This document shows, in pieces, positions 51,829 through 60,805 of a stretch of 64,000 nucleotides of DNA (positions are counted from its first letter, which is position 1; each line of letters begins with the position of its first letter). The DNA comes from Bacteroidota bacterium (GTDB taxonomy: Bacteria; Bacteroidota; Bacteroidia; Flavobacteriales; Flavobacteriaceae): positions 1-64,000 of the forward strand of contig JAEWJM010000001.1 of assembly GCA_023386585.1 (NCBI GenBank), given 5' to 3'. Made by a program: the position numbers and the translations under genes. The notes under the pieces were generated by a model. The model saw only the letters and a list, made by a program, of their open reading frames with translations. It did not search any database and had not been told where the DNA came from.

Positions 51829-52591
51829 CTGAAATTGTGTCTAAGTATTTTACGGCAAGATCCGATAGAACGAACGAAAGCATCGCTTTATTTTTATCGG
51901 CCAGCATCGAACGCAGCCGCTCATTGTCGGCAAGATAATAAAGAAATCCCTTTACGTACGCTGCCGGAATCTTGAGATATTGGGTGTAAAAAGAATCCTC
52001 GAACATCGCCTCAAGTTTGGCGATAAGAAATTCTTTTCTTTCGGTTTGCACTTCTTTTTTCAACATTGCTGTTCGACCGCTGATTGCGTTCAGGATCGGA
52101 TCGGTCTGCATTCCGCCACCGAGAAGTCCGAGGAAATCTGTCGGTTTCAGATCGCCTGCGGTTTTCAGTTTTCGCTCAGCCGGCGTGTAATGCCTCTGCC
52201 CTGCCGGAATTATCCCCAGATCGACCGCATTAATCTTGTTGTAATTGACGATTGTCACTTCTGAAAGCATATTTGGCGAAGATTCAAGCCGGATGAAATA
52301 TAGGTCCATATCAAAATCACCCTGAGTGAGCAAGAGCCGCGCGGCCTTGAATTGAATGGAGGAAATCCGCAGGCTGTCGCCCTGTTTCGCCATCATTGTG
52401 AAATAACCGCCTTGTTTTGTTGTGACGCTTTTATCGGTCTGGATGTTAGTGATTTCGATTCCCTCGAGGTTTTCCGAACGGGCGACAATTTTTCCTTTTA
52501 ATAGTGTGCGCTCATCATCCTGCGCGAATGCCGACGGTGAAATAAACGACAAGAAAGAAACCAAAAAAAGCAGTCGGCTGCGGTGTTGCAT
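51815..52591 (-). CDS. carboxypeptidase-like regulatory domain protein, copy 1
   Basis: A 258-residue exported protein (signal peptide to SAFAQDD) with the same two-part layout as the downstream copy. The beta-sandwich contains KIVARSENLEGIEITNIQTDKSVTTKQGGYFTMMAKQGD, and the helical part has SGRTAMLKKEVQTERKEFLIAKLE with FEDSFYTQYLKIPAAYV. It is the first gene of the operon ending in the M1 peptidase. A TACTTTTA box about 15 nt upstream is a weak -7 candidate. Confidence 0.8.
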   Translation of the reverse strand: MQHRSRLLFLVSFLSFISPSAFAQDDERTLLKGKIVARSENLEGIEITNIQTDKSVTTKQGGYFTMMAKQGDSLRISSIQFKAARLLLTQGDFDMDLYFIRLESSPNMLSEVTIVNYNKINAVDLGIIPAGQRHYTPAERKLKTAGDLKPTDFLGLLGGGMQTDPILNAISGRTAMLKKEVQTERKEFLIAKLEAMFEDSFYTQYLKIPAAYVKGFLYYLADNERLRSMLADKNKAMLSFVLSDLAVKYLDTISVEKK

Positions 52592-52683
52592 GCGGTAAAA
52601 GTATTTTATTGTTTGCCCAATAAAATATTAAGGCGCTTTTAAAATTATGTTAATGCACTTTTCTTAGATTGCAACGGAAGCCA

Positions 52684-52691
52684 TATTTTTG
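52684..52691 (+). promoter_or_regulatory. -7 element TATTTTTG for pepE
   Basis: A perfect TAnnTTTG match 10 nt before the pepE ATG. A TTTTC at 52659-52663, 20 nt upstream, may serve as a weak -33. Confidence 0.6.
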
Positions 52692-52701
52692 GAAAAAAAA
52701 C

Positions 52702-53409
52702 ATGAAGCGACTCCTCATTGCAAGCACCTCAACTCTTCATGGCGGAGGATATCTCGAATACCTGATGCCCGAAATCGAAAAACTTTTTGAAAATGCAAAA
52801 CAGATAATTTTTGTCCCTTTTGCGCGGCCCGGCGGGATTTCGCATGACGATTACACACAGCGCGTAAGGGAAGCATTTTCGGCAATTGGCAAGGAAGTGC
52901 TCGGACTCCACGAATTTGACGATCCGAAAAAGGCAATCCGGGAAGCTGAAGGCATTTTCACCGGCGGAGGCAATACTTTTTTGCTGGTTCGGCAACTTTA
53001 CGAGTTGGAATTGATGGAACTAATGGCGAAAACAGTGAACGACGGAACGCCTTATCTTGGCAGCAGCGCCGGAAGCAACATTTGCGGATTGACCATGCAG
53101 ACGACCAATGACATGCCGATTGTCTTTCCATCTGATTTCAGGACAATGGGATTGATTCCGATGAATTTGAACCCGCATTATCTCGACGCCGACCTTCAAT
53201 CGAAGCACATGGGGGAAACACGTGAAACAAGAATCAGGGAATTCCACCAGTTTAACTCGATTCCGGTGCTTGGGCTCAGGGAAGGAAGCTGGCTGGATGT
53301 GAACGGTGAAAATATAATCCTGCGTGGCCGGTTTAGCGCGAGGTTGTTCCGAAAAGGCATCGATCCTGAGGAATTGGCTTCCGGAACCGATCTGGCGTTC
53401 ATCAAATAA
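52702..53409 (+). CDS. pepE: dipeptidase PepE (alpha-aspartyl dipeptidase)
   Basis: A 235-residue cytoplasmic S51 serine peptidase cleaving Asp-X dipeptides. Signatures are FVPFARPGG, GIFTGGGNTFLLVRQLY and the nucleophile elbow LGSSAGSN (Ser122), with the catalytic His in LNPHYLD and REGSWLD near the end. Start MKRLLIAS at 52702 is chosen because the longer reading crosses the -7 box. It is followed by a long-armed hairpin terminator. Confidence 0.94.
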   Translation: MKRLLIASTSTLHGGGYLEYLMPEIEKLFENAKQIIFVPFARPGGISHDDYTQRVREAFSAIGKEVLGLHEFDDPKKAIREAEGIFTGGGNTFLLVRQLYELELMELMAKTVNDGTPYLGSSAGSNICGLTMQTTNDMPIVFPSDFRTMGLIPMNLNPHYLDADLQSKHMGETRETRIREFHQFNSIPVLGLREGSWLDVNGENIILRGRFSARLFRKGIDPEELASGTDLAFIK

Positions 53410-53414
53410 TGGAA

Positions 53415-53461
53415 GCCGCTTCGCCCGGGCTCTCGCGTTAGCGGTTGAAGCGGCATCCTTT
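53415..53461 (+). terminator. terminator after pepE
   Basis: Arms GCCGCTTC (53415-53422) and GAAGCGGC (53447-53454) enclose 24 nt and lead to ATCC followed by seven T residues. Confidence 0.75.
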
Positions 53462-53541
53462 TTTTGATATCGGTTGAACCGATGAAATAAAGCGGAAAAA
53501 AAAGATACAGCGGAAAACGCGAAAAACGCCCAAAAAAATCC

Positions 53542-53571
53542 AAAAAAAAATCCCGGACAAGTATCCGGGAT
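53542..53571 (-). terminator. terminator after tRNA-Gly
   Basis: On the minus strand the hairpin TCCCGGA/TCCGGGA (53551-53570) runs into a long T tract, just 4 nt past the tRNA 3' end. Confidence 0.85.
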
Positions 53572-53574
53572 CTG

Positions 53575-53647
<73 letters not shown>

Positions 53648-53691
53648 ATTATCACAACTTCAGCAACAGCGTCACATCGTGTTTGTGGGTG

Positions 53692-53724
53692 CAAATATAA
53701 ATAATAACTTTTCTTCATTGCAAA
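53692..53724 (-). promoter_or_regulatory. promoter of tRNA-Gly (TTTG-N21-TATATTTG)
   Basis: A -33 TTTG (53721-53724) and a perfect -7 TATATTTG (53692-53699) on the minus strand are spaced by 21 nt, within the Bacteroidota range. The transcript would start about 40 nt before the mature tRNA 5' end. Confidence 0.75.
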
Positions 53725-53808
53725 TTTTTTCAGCTAAAAAAATAACCAATAAAAATTAGCTTAAAAAGTGAAATTTTTTTATAATATATTTACTTCAGAA
53801 TCATCAAA

Positions 53809-54252
53809 ATGGAATTGATAAAAGAAATTTCCGCTTCTGCGACTTATGCGGTACGGCATCCGGTTCTTCGGCCGGGAAAGCCGATCGACAGCTGCCACTT
53901 CGAAGGCGACGAGCTGCAATCGACGCACCATTTTGGGTTGTTTACAGCCGGAACTCTCGCAGGCGTGGTGTCGATATTTGAAGCGTTGAATGCGCTTTTC
54001 GAAACGCCAAACCAACTCCAGCTTCGCGGAATGGCGGTTCTTCCTTCGTTTCAGAACAAAGGCTTCGGACACAAGCTTGTTGATAAATGCGAGGAATTCA
54101 TTGCGGGCAAAGGCGGCGCGCTGCTGTGGTTCAACGCCCGGATTCTCGCGGTGCCGTTCTATCGGAAACTTGGTTATGAGATTATTGGCGCCGAATTCGA
54201 AATTGCCGGTGTTGGCCCGCATTATGTGATGTACAAGACAATTACTTCCTGA
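53809..54252 (+). CDS. GNAT family N-acetyltransferase
   Basis: A 147-residue GNAT enzyme. The opening ATYAVRHPVLRPGKPIDSCHFEGD and beta4 LQLRGMAVLPSF are followed by the acetyl-CoA loop QNKGFGHKLVDKCEEF. The C-terminal FYRKLGYEIIGAEFEIAGVGPHYVMYK is typical of ElaA/YjcF-like acetyltransferases. Substrate unknown. It is separated by 1 nt from the L,D-transpeptidase gene and co-transcribed with it. Confidence 0.92.
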   Translation: MELIKEISASATYAVRHPVLRPGKPIDSCHFEGDELQSTHHFGLFTAGTLAGVVSIFEALNALFETPNQLQLRGMAVLPSFQNKGFGHKLVDKCEEFIAGKGGALLWFNARILAVPFYRKLGYEIIGAEFEIAGVGPHYVMYKTITS

Positions 54253-54253
54253 A

Positions 54254-55831
54254 ATGTTCCGGCGCACTTTCCTGCTTCTGGTGTTTTTTACGGCTTTTGC
54301 CTGCAAGAAAAACGCGCCACCCGCGCCAATGCCAAAGCCGATTCACACCGCGGCCATAAACAATGAAGGAATTGTCATCGACTCTTTGTTTGTTAAGCGG
54401 GTTGCCGACAGTACAACCGCTGCCTTCTATCGAAGCAATAATTTCAAATCGGTTTGGGACAATAAAAAAGATCGGGAGATTGTGACATTGGCGCTTTCGC
54501 GTGCTGATTTGGATGGACTTGACCCGAAAGACTATAGGGCAAAAGAATTGTTTTACCTTGAAAGCCGCTATGCCAAGCTGAACCAGCGAGAAATTGCCGA
54601 ATACGATCTTAAACTGACGGTGAATCTCGCGAAATTTCTGCTTCACATGATGCAAGGGAAACTCAATCCCCGTGAACTCTACAAAAACTGGGACCTGCCG
54701 CGGAAAAAGATTGACATCAACAGCATCATCGCAGAAGCAATTGTGGGCGATTCGCTCGAACAGGCAATTGCATCGGCCCGGCCAAAGCATTTTATGTACG
54801 CGAGCCTCCAACAAGGGCTGAGGCAAATTCGCACCTTGCCGAAAGACCATTTCCGGCCCTTTGATACCGACATGAGAAAACTGTCCTGCAACGACACCAG
54901 CGAAATCGTGCTTCGGATAAAAAAGCGGCTAATTTACTGGAAAGACCTTAAGAAATCGGATTCACTTACCAACCTCTATGATCACCAAATGTGCAACGCG
55001 GTAAAGCGGTTTCAGTCGCGGCACGGCTTGGCATCCGACGGAGTCATCGGAAAAGCCACGTTGGAAGCGCTGAATTTTACGCGCGAAAAACGCAGGGAGC
55101 AGATTGTTGCAAACCTCGAACGGTGGCGCTGGTTTCCGCGGAATTTCAGCAATCACTACCTCATCGTGAACATTCCGGGTTATACGCTGCATGTTGTAAA
55201 GGACGGCGATACGGTAATGGAGAAACGGATTGTGGTGGGAAAACTTGAACGCCGTACACCGGTTCTGACATCGACCTTCAGCAATATTGTTTTTAACCCG
55301 ACGTGGACGGTTCCGCCAACGATAATCAGGGAAGACCTCGTCCCATCGGCTTCAAAGAACCGAAGTTATTTCGCCGAAAGGGAAATCGATATTTTCGATG
55401 GAAAAAATAACGCGGTGAATCCGGAAGCATGGAACCCGGCAAAACCGGGAAACTACCGATATGTGCAACGTCCGGGTGACAACAATTCGCTGGGGAACGT
55501 AAAGTTCAATTTCCCGAACCATTATACGGTATATCTCCACGATACGAATCACCGCGATTTCTTTGCCCGGAACAGGCGATCGCTGAGTTCCGGCTGTGTT
55601 CGCGTGGAAGATCCATTGCCGTTAGCCGAATACATGCTCGACAGCAAGGAATGGACGCTCGATAAGATTTTGGAAAAAATTGCGACTAAAGAGACGACTT
55701 ACGTTAAAGTGCGAAACCACATAAATATCTACCAGCTCTACTGGACAGCATGGAGTGAAAACGGCCAGCTCGTATTCAGGGACGACATTTATGCGCTCGA
55801 CGGTGAGCTTTACGACCGCTTAAGAAACTAA
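54254..55831 (+). CDS. L,D-transpeptidase, YcbB-like lipoprotein
   Basis: A 525-residue protein with a lipoprotein-type signal (LLVFFTAFACKKN, Cys17). An N-terminal scaffold domain, a peptidoglycan-binding domain 1 (about 235-275: MCNAVKRFQSRHGLASDGVIGKATLEAL) and a YkuD catalytic domain (about 305-480) follow. The active site is visible as HDTNHRDFFARN plus SSGCVRVEDP, with nucleophilic Cys in SSGCVR. These enzymes make 3-3 crosslinks between meso-DAP residues, consistent with the DNPR motif of MurE here. Its 3' end overlaps that of a second, unrelated L,D-transpeptidase by 12 nt. Confidence 0.93.
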   Translation: MFRRTFLLLVFFTAFACKKNAPPAPMPKPIHTAAINNEGIVIDSLFVKRVADSTTAAFYRSNNFKSVWDNKKDREIVTLALSRADLDGLDPKDYRAKELFYLESRYAKLNQREIAEYDLKLTVNLAKFLLHMMQGKLNPRELYKNWDLPRKKIDINSIIAEAIVGDSLEQAIASARPKHFMYASLQQGLRQIRTLPKDHFRPFDTDMRKLSCNDTSEIVLRIKKRLIYWKDLKKSDSLTNLYDHQMCNAVKRFQSRHGLASDGVIGKATLEALNFTREKRREQIVANLERWRWFPRNFSNHYLIVNIPGYTLHVVKDGDTVMEKRIVVGKLERRTPVLTSTFSNIVFNPTWTVPPTIIREDLVPSASKNRSYFAEREIDIFDGKNNAVNPEAWNPAKPGNYRYVQRPGDNNSLGNVKFNFPNHYTVYLHDTNHRDFFARNRRSLSSGCVRVEDPLPLAEYMLDSKEWTLDKILEKIATKETTYVKVRNHINIYQLYWTAWSENGQLVFRDDIYALDGELYDRLRN

Positions 55832-56524
55832 CAAGCGGCTTTTCGTATTTACTGAAGGATGATAGATGAAAAGGCAGGATTTGTCTTTAATGGTATTGAT
55901 AATCTTATTGGTCATTTCAACCGGTATTGCAGGACAACCCTGGCTTCTGCCAAGCCTGTTGTGATTTTTGATGAACGATTCCGATACATAATCGGCGCCA
56001 TGCATCACAACCGAGCGGCTTCTTGCATTGTCATTCAATCCCTTTTCTAATCCATCCAGCCTTAGTGACATTCCGTGCTTGCCGGTATAAATTTCGCCGG
56101 TAGCGTAAAATCCCAGGCTGCTTTTATTGGATTCGTTTGCGTTCGAAAAGCTGGTGGCAAACTCCTCGCCTGTGTTCTTTCCGTGTGCAACAAGCGAATT
56201 AAACAAGATAGTCTGTGAATCAAGATCGATTACCCAAAGACGTTTCGTGTTAGACGACAGGCTGAAATCAACAATTGTCAGCAAGTCTTTTTTGACAAGC
56301 CCTTGTTCTTTTAACCGATAAAATCCGTTGAGCGCCTTTTTGAAGCTTGCGATCTTCGGCATTGCAAAATGATTCGCATTCAGATGGCTGTATATGTTCT
56401 CTGCCCTGACATCGGCGTCGGCCTTGGCAGTAACAGCGATAAATCGTTGGTTGTTCGATTTCACTTCGGTAACCGAATGTGACATCAGGAAAAATGCAAT
56501 CAGTGGGAAAAATTTAAAAATCAT
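55820..56524 (-). CDS. murein L,D-transpeptidase catalytic domain family protein (YkuD_2)
   Basis: A 234-residue exported protein (hydrophobic N-terminus IFKFFPLIAFFLMSHS) of the YkuD_2 type. The segment LLTIVDFSLSSNTKRLWVIDL, the His in SVVMHGADYVSE and the nucleophile motif GRSQGCPAIP make up the predicted active site. No lipid-anchor Cys is present. It is convergent with the lipoprotein L,D-transpeptidase and overlaps it by 12 nt. A TATATTTG box on the minus strand at 56560-56567 is a likely promoter. Confidence 0.88.
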   Translation of the reverse strand: MIFKFFPLIAFFLMSHSVTEVKSNNQRFIAVTAKADADVRAENIYSHLNANHFAMPKIASFKKALNGFYRLKEQGLVKKDLLTIVDFSLSSNTKRLWVIDLDSQTILFNSLVAHGKNTGEEFATSFSNANESNKSSLGFYATGEIYTGKHGMSLRLDGLEKGLNDNARSRSVVMHGADYVSESFIKNHNRLGRSQGCPAIPVEMTNKIINTIKDKSCLFIYHPSVNTKSRLLVS

Positions 56525-56559
56525 ATAATTTTCAGGTTAATAGTAAAGGCTTGGGGCGC

Positions 56560-56567
56560 CAAATATA
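56560..56567 (-). promoter_or_regulatory. -7 element TATATTTG for the YkuD_2 gene
   Basis: A perfect TAnnTTTG match, 35 nt upstream of the ATG. No clear -33. Confidence 0.55.
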
Positions 56568-56739
56568 TTCTTTAAAACTACTTTTATATTATTTATCACA
56601 AAAAAAATACGTTTAACGGCAACTTTTATCGTCGAAAAGCGTACTTGAGCCCCGCCCTTGTCAAAAACAATACCAAACATATTGATTTTCAGACGGCTCA
56701 TTAGAAAACGGAAGGATTACCGAATTATTATAAAATTAT

Positions 56740-56768
56740 TTTGAAAATGTATAAAATATATACTTTTG
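56740..56768 (+). promoter_or_regulatory. promoter of the DUF5916 gene (TTTG-N17-TACTTTTG)
   Basis: TTTG at 56740-56743 and TACTTTTG at 56761-56768 are spaced by 17 nt. The last TTG of the -7 box could be mistaken for a start codon, so the ATG at 56787 is the better start. Confidence 0.7.
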
Positions 56769-56786
56769 CTCCTCAAACATCACTTC

Positions 56787-59210
56787 ATGGCCCGCACCGG
56801 AATCCTATCGCTGCTCTTCATTTTGATGGTTTCTTCGGCTTTCGGGCAAAAGAAAACACTTCAGGCTGTTCGCGTTACGGAAAACATCTCGATAGACGGC
56901 CAACTTAGCGAACCGGCATGGCAGAACGCGCCGGTAGCCACCGATTTCGTGATGTTTGCACCCGACAACGGGAAGCCTATCAGTCCGGAGAAAAAAACTG
57001 ACGTCAAGATTCTTTTTGACGACAATGCCATCTACATCGGCGCAGTTATGATCGATGACGATCCGAGCAGAATCATGCGCGAAATGACCCAGCGCGACAT
57101 CTTTGGCAGTGCCGACAATTTTGGGGTGTTTATAAACGGTTTCAACGATGGCCAGCAGGATTTTCGATTTTTTGTCAGCGCCGCCGGTGTACAAATGGAT
57201 TGTGTAACCACAACAAGCAACGGCGAAGATTATTCATGGGACGCGATCTGGGACTCGCAAGTCACGATTACCGATTTTGGTTGGGTTGCCGAGATTCGAA
57301 TACCTTATGCGGCGCTTCGGTTTTCCAATTCAGAAAAGCAAACCTGGGGTTTGAACATGTACCGTGAAATCCGCCGCGACCGCCACGAATACAGCTGGAA
57401 TCGTATCGATACGAAAATCGGTTCCGAGCTCACTCAGTCCGGAATCCTCGAAGGAATCGAAAATATCAAGCCGCCAACAAGGCTTTTCTTTATTCCTTAC
57501 TCGTCGTATTACCTCAACACCAATAATACCGATACTGAAAATACGGTGAAAGTCGGCCTCGACATCAAATACGGCATCAGTGATTCCTTTACGCTCGATG
57601 CGATCCTCGTTCCCGATTTCGGCCAGACGCGGTATGACAACGTCGAGCTGAATCTGGGTCCGTTTGAGCAGCAGTTCAACGAAAACAGGCCTTTCTTTAC
57701 CGAAGGAACCGATTTATTCAACAAGGGAAATCTTTTGTACAGCCGGCGAATCGGCGGAAGCCCTTCAACATTGCTGACCGATCCCAACCCCGATGTTATC
57801 GTCGAGAATCCGCCGACGGTGAACCTTCTCAACGCAATTAAAGTTTCAGGTCGCACAGAAGGCGGCCTCGGAATCGGAATCCTGAACGCGGTCACCGAGA
57901 AAACCTATGCCTATGCGCACAATCCGATCGATCATACCAGCTATCGGCGTGTAATCGAACCTTATACAAATTACAACGTATTGGTTTTTGACCAGCGCTT
58001 CAGAAAAAATTCTTCGGTTTCGCTTGTCAATACCAATGTTACCCGCGATGGTGAATTCCGCGATGCCAATGTATCGGCGTTTGTATTTGATCTCAATACG
58101 AAAAAGAATACCTATAATCTGTCCGGCGATTTTAAATACAGCTACATCAACGAGCTGGGTGACGCAGACGATAAAAAAGGAATCAACACTTCGCTCTATT
58201 TTGCCGATACCGCCGGAAAGTACCGCTACGGCGCGGGCGGACAGTACGTTTCGAAAGATTTCGACGACAATGATCTTGGGATCAATTTCCTGACGCATTT
58301 CTATTCGCTTTATGTTAATGGAAGCTACAGAATCCTGAATCCGAATAAATCGTTCAATGCTTTCTCCATCTACGCGAATGCCTATAGCGAATACGATAAT
58401 TCAACCGGCCGAGTGCAGCAGGCGAATTTCAATTTCAACATCAATTCGACAAATCATAAGAACGATTATTACGGAATAGGGTTCAACAGCCGCCCATTTG
58501 AAACCTACGATTTTTATGAGCCGCGTTTCGAGGGACGATTTGTTTACATCCCGAAAAACGTCGGCGGATTTTTCTTCTTTTCATCGAATTACAACCGCAA
58601 GTTTGCCATCGATTTCCAGCCCTCGTTTACAATTACCGACGAAGCGCACCGCGAGACCTGGAGCCTGTATATCGAGCCGAGATACCGCTTTACGAACAGG
58701 ATCACCGGAAATATCGCCTTCAATTTTACGAGGCAAAACAACAATGTCGGATATGTCGACAACACTTATGTGGATGAAGCCACGCCGTTCGATATCATTT
58801 TTGCCAAACGCAACCGTTCGACTTACGTGGTTTCGGCCGGCGGAAAATACGCGATAAATAAAGACATGACGATCAATCTCAGCACTCGCTATTATTGGTC
58901 GTATGCCGAAAACAGAGCGTTTTTCAACCTCACGCCCGACGGCTACCTTTCGCCGACGACTTATGATGGCAACATGAATTCGAATTTCAATACGTGGAAT
59001 CTCGATTTGTCGTATTCGTGGTGGTTTGCGCCCGGAAGCCAGATTTCAGTGCTGTACCGAAACGACTCGAATACCTTCGTGCGCGAGATCAATACCGAGA
59101 TCGGAAGTAACTTCCGCGGACTCTTCCAGGACAATCTGAACCACGTATTTTCAGTGAGCATCCGGTACTTTATCGACTACAACCAGGCAAAGAACTGGTT
59201 TAAAAAATAG
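56787..59210 (+). CDS. DUF5916 domain outer-membrane protein with CBM9-like domain
   Basis: An 807-residue exported protein (signal peptide to SSAFGQK). An N-terminal CBM9/sugar-binding-type domain (about 20-215: SIDGQLSEPAWQNAPVATDF, IYIGAVMIDDDPSRI) is followed by a DUF5916 beta-barrel of about 570 residues ending VSIRYFIDYNQAKNW. Barrel strands alternate aromatic residues, as in outer-membrane proteins. The family is common in Bacteroidota and its function is unknown; surface carbohydrate binding is an inference. It has one of the best promoters in the window. Confidence 0.85.
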   Translation: MARTGILSLLFILMVSSAFGQKKTLQAVRVTENISIDGQLSEPAWQNAPVATDFVMFAPDNGKPISPEKKTDVKILFDDNAIYIGAVMIDDDPSRIMREMTQRDIFGSADNFGVFINGFNDGQQDFRFFVSAAGVQMDCVTTTSNGEDYSWDAIWDSQVTITDFGWVAEIRIPYAALRFSNSEKQTWGLNMYREIRRDRHEYSWNRIDTKIGSELTQSGILEGIENIKPPTRLFFIPYSSYYLNTNNTDTENTVKVGLDIKYGISDSFTLDAILVPDFGQTRYDNVELNLGPFEQQFNENRPFFTEGTDLFNKGNLLYSRRIGGSPSTLLTDPNPDVIVENPPTVNLLNAIKVSGRTEGGLGIGILNAVTEKTYAYAHNPIDHTSYRRVIEPYTNYNVLVFDQRFRKNSSVSLVNTNVTRDGEFRDANVSAFVFDLNTKKNTYNLSGDFKYSYINELGDADDKKGINTSLYFADTAGKYRYGAGGQYVSKDFDDNDLGINFLTHFYSLYVNGSYRILNPNKSFNAFSIYANAYSEYDNSTGRVQQANFNFNINSTNHKNDYYGIGFNSRPFETYDFYEPRFEGRFVYIPKNVGGFFFFSSNYNRKFAIDFQPSFTITDEAHRETWSLYIEPRYRFTNRITGNIAFNFTRQNNNVGYVDNTYVDEATPFDIIFAKRNRSTYVVSAGGKYAINKDMTINLSTRYYWSYAENRAFFNLTPDGYLSPTTYDGNMNSNFNTWNLDLSYSWWFAPGSQISVLYRNDSNTFVREINTEIGSNFRGLFQDNLNHVFSVSIRYFIDYNQAKNWFKK

Positions 59211-59211
59211 C

Positions 59212-59219
59212 TACCTTTG
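59212..59219 (+). promoter_or_regulatory. -7 element TACCTTTG for gpmI
   Basis: A perfect TAnnTTTG match starting 1 nt after the DUF5916 stop and 32 nt before the gpmI ATG. Confidence 0.55.
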
Positions 59220-59251
59220 CAGTCGGTTTCCGCCGCAAAATTCCCATCATT

Positions 59252-60772
59252 ATGAATAAGAAAGTGATCCTGATGATCCTTGACGGATGGGGCAAATCGC
59301 CCGATTCGAAAGTATCCGCAATCGACAACGCCAACACCCCATTTATCGACAGCCTTTATACGCGATACGCCAACGCGCAGCTGCGAACTGATGGACTCAA
59401 CGTTGGGCTTCCTGAAGGACAAATGGGAAATAGTGAAGTCGGCCACATGAACCTAGGCGCGGGACGCATCATTTATCAGGACCTTGCGAAGATCAATTTG
59501 GCAGTTGCCAATAATACGATGGGAAAGGAAAAAACGCTGGTGGAAGCTTTTGAATACGCCAAGCAGGGAAACCGTAAAGTGCATTTTCTCGGTTTGCTTT
59601 CCGATGGCGGCGTACATTCGCACATCAGCCATCTTTTTGCGCTTCTGGACGACGCTGAAAAAGCCGGTTTGGAAAAAGTATTCGTCCACGCATTTACCGA
59701 CGGCCGCGACGTGGATCCAAAATCGGGAATAAACTTTCTAACGTCATTGGAAAATCATATTGCCGGATCGCATGCAAAACTGGCATCGGCTGTTGGTCGG
59801 TATTATGCAATGGATCGCGACAAACGCTGGGAGCGCGTAAGGATCGCCTACGATTTACTGGTCAGCGGCATCGGAATGCCATCAGACGACATTGTTGCAT
59901 CGGTTAGAAAAAGCTACGAGGAAGGCGTAACTGACGAATTCATCCGCCCTATCGTGATGACCGAAAACGGAAAACCTGTGGCTACCATCGAAGATGGCGA
60001 TGTGGTGATTTTCTTTAACTTCCGCACTGATCGCGGCCGGCAGCTGACACAAGTGCTGACCCAGGCCGACATGCACGAATTCAACATGCACAAACTGTCG
60101 CTTTATTACGTGACAATGACCAATTACGACGACAATTTCGAAGGAATCCGCGTAATTTACGATAAAGACAATATCACTGAGACTTTGGGTGAAATCCTCG
60201 AAAGAAATCACAAAACACAAATACGAATTGCCGAAACTGAGAAATATCCGCACGTGACATTTTTCTTTTCCGGCGGCCGAGAAGAGCCTTTCATTGGCGA
60301 AAAACGAATTTTATGCCCGTCGCCTAAAGTCGCAACCTACGATCTCAAACCGGAAATGAGCGCTTATGACCTGACTGCGGCACTGGTTCCGGAGCTCGAG
60401 GCGAAGTCGGCGGATTTTATCTGCCTGAATTTCGCAAACGGCGATATGGTTGGCCACACCGGATCGATGGAAGCCGCAATCAAAGCCTGCGAAGCCGTTG
60501 ACATTTGTGTCCACAAAGTAATAACCGCCGCGCTTGCAAACGGATATACAACTTTGCTCATTGCCGACCATGGAAATTGCGAGACGATGATCAATCCGGA
60601 TGGCTCGCCAAACACGGCGCACACAACGAATCCGGTGCCGATTATATTGATCGACAATGAGCTTCACGAAATTCACGACGGCATTCTGGGTGATCTGGCG
60701 CCGACAATACTTGAACTGATGGGGATTGAAAAGCCGATGTCGATGACCCGGAATTCACTGCTGCATAAGTAG
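59252..60772 (+). CDS. gpmI: 2,3-bisphosphoglycerate-independent phosphoglycerate mutase
   Basis: A 506-residue cytoplasmic, Mn-dependent glycolytic enzyme of the alkaline phosphatase superfamily. Signatures are LMILDGWGKSPDS, the phosphoserine nucleophile in MGNSEVGHMNLGAGR, HVHAFTDGRDVDP-like (VFVHAFTDGRDVDPKSG), RYYAMDRDKRWER, FNFRTDRGRQ, NFANGDMVGHTG and IADHGNCETM. The length is standard. It is followed at 33 nt by map. Confidence 0.97.
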   Translation: MNKKVILMILDGWGKSPDSKVSAIDNANTPFIDSLYTRYANAQLRTDGLNVGLPEGQMGNSEVGHMNLGAGRIIYQDLAKINLAVANNTMGKEKTLVEAFEYAKQGNRKVHFLGLLSDGGVHSHISHLFALLDDAEKAGLEKVFVHAFTDGRDVDPKSGINFLTSLENHIAGSHAKLASAVGRYYAMDRDKRWERVRIAYDLLVSGIGMPSDDIVASVRKSYEEGVTDEFIRPIVMTENGKPVATIEDGDVVIFFNFRTDRGRQLTQVLTQADMHEFNMHKLSLYYVTMTNYDDNFEGIRVIYDKDNITETLGEILERNHKTQIRIAETEKYPHVTFFFSGGREEPFIGEKRILCPSPKVATYDLKPEMSAYDLTAALVPELEAKSADFICLNFANGDMVGHTGSMEAAIKACEAVDICVHKVITAALANGYTTLLIADHGNCETMINPDGSPNTAHTTNPVPIILIDNELHEIHDGILGDLAPTILELMGIEKPMSMTRNSLLHK

Positions 60773-60780
60773 TTTATTCG

Positions 60781-60788
60781 TATTTTTG
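60781..60788 (+). promoter_or_regulatory. -7 element TATTTTTG for map
   Basis: A perfect TAnnTTTG match 17 nt before the map ATG. Confidence 0.55.
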
Positions 60789-60805
60789 CCACTCAAAATT
60801 AAAAA

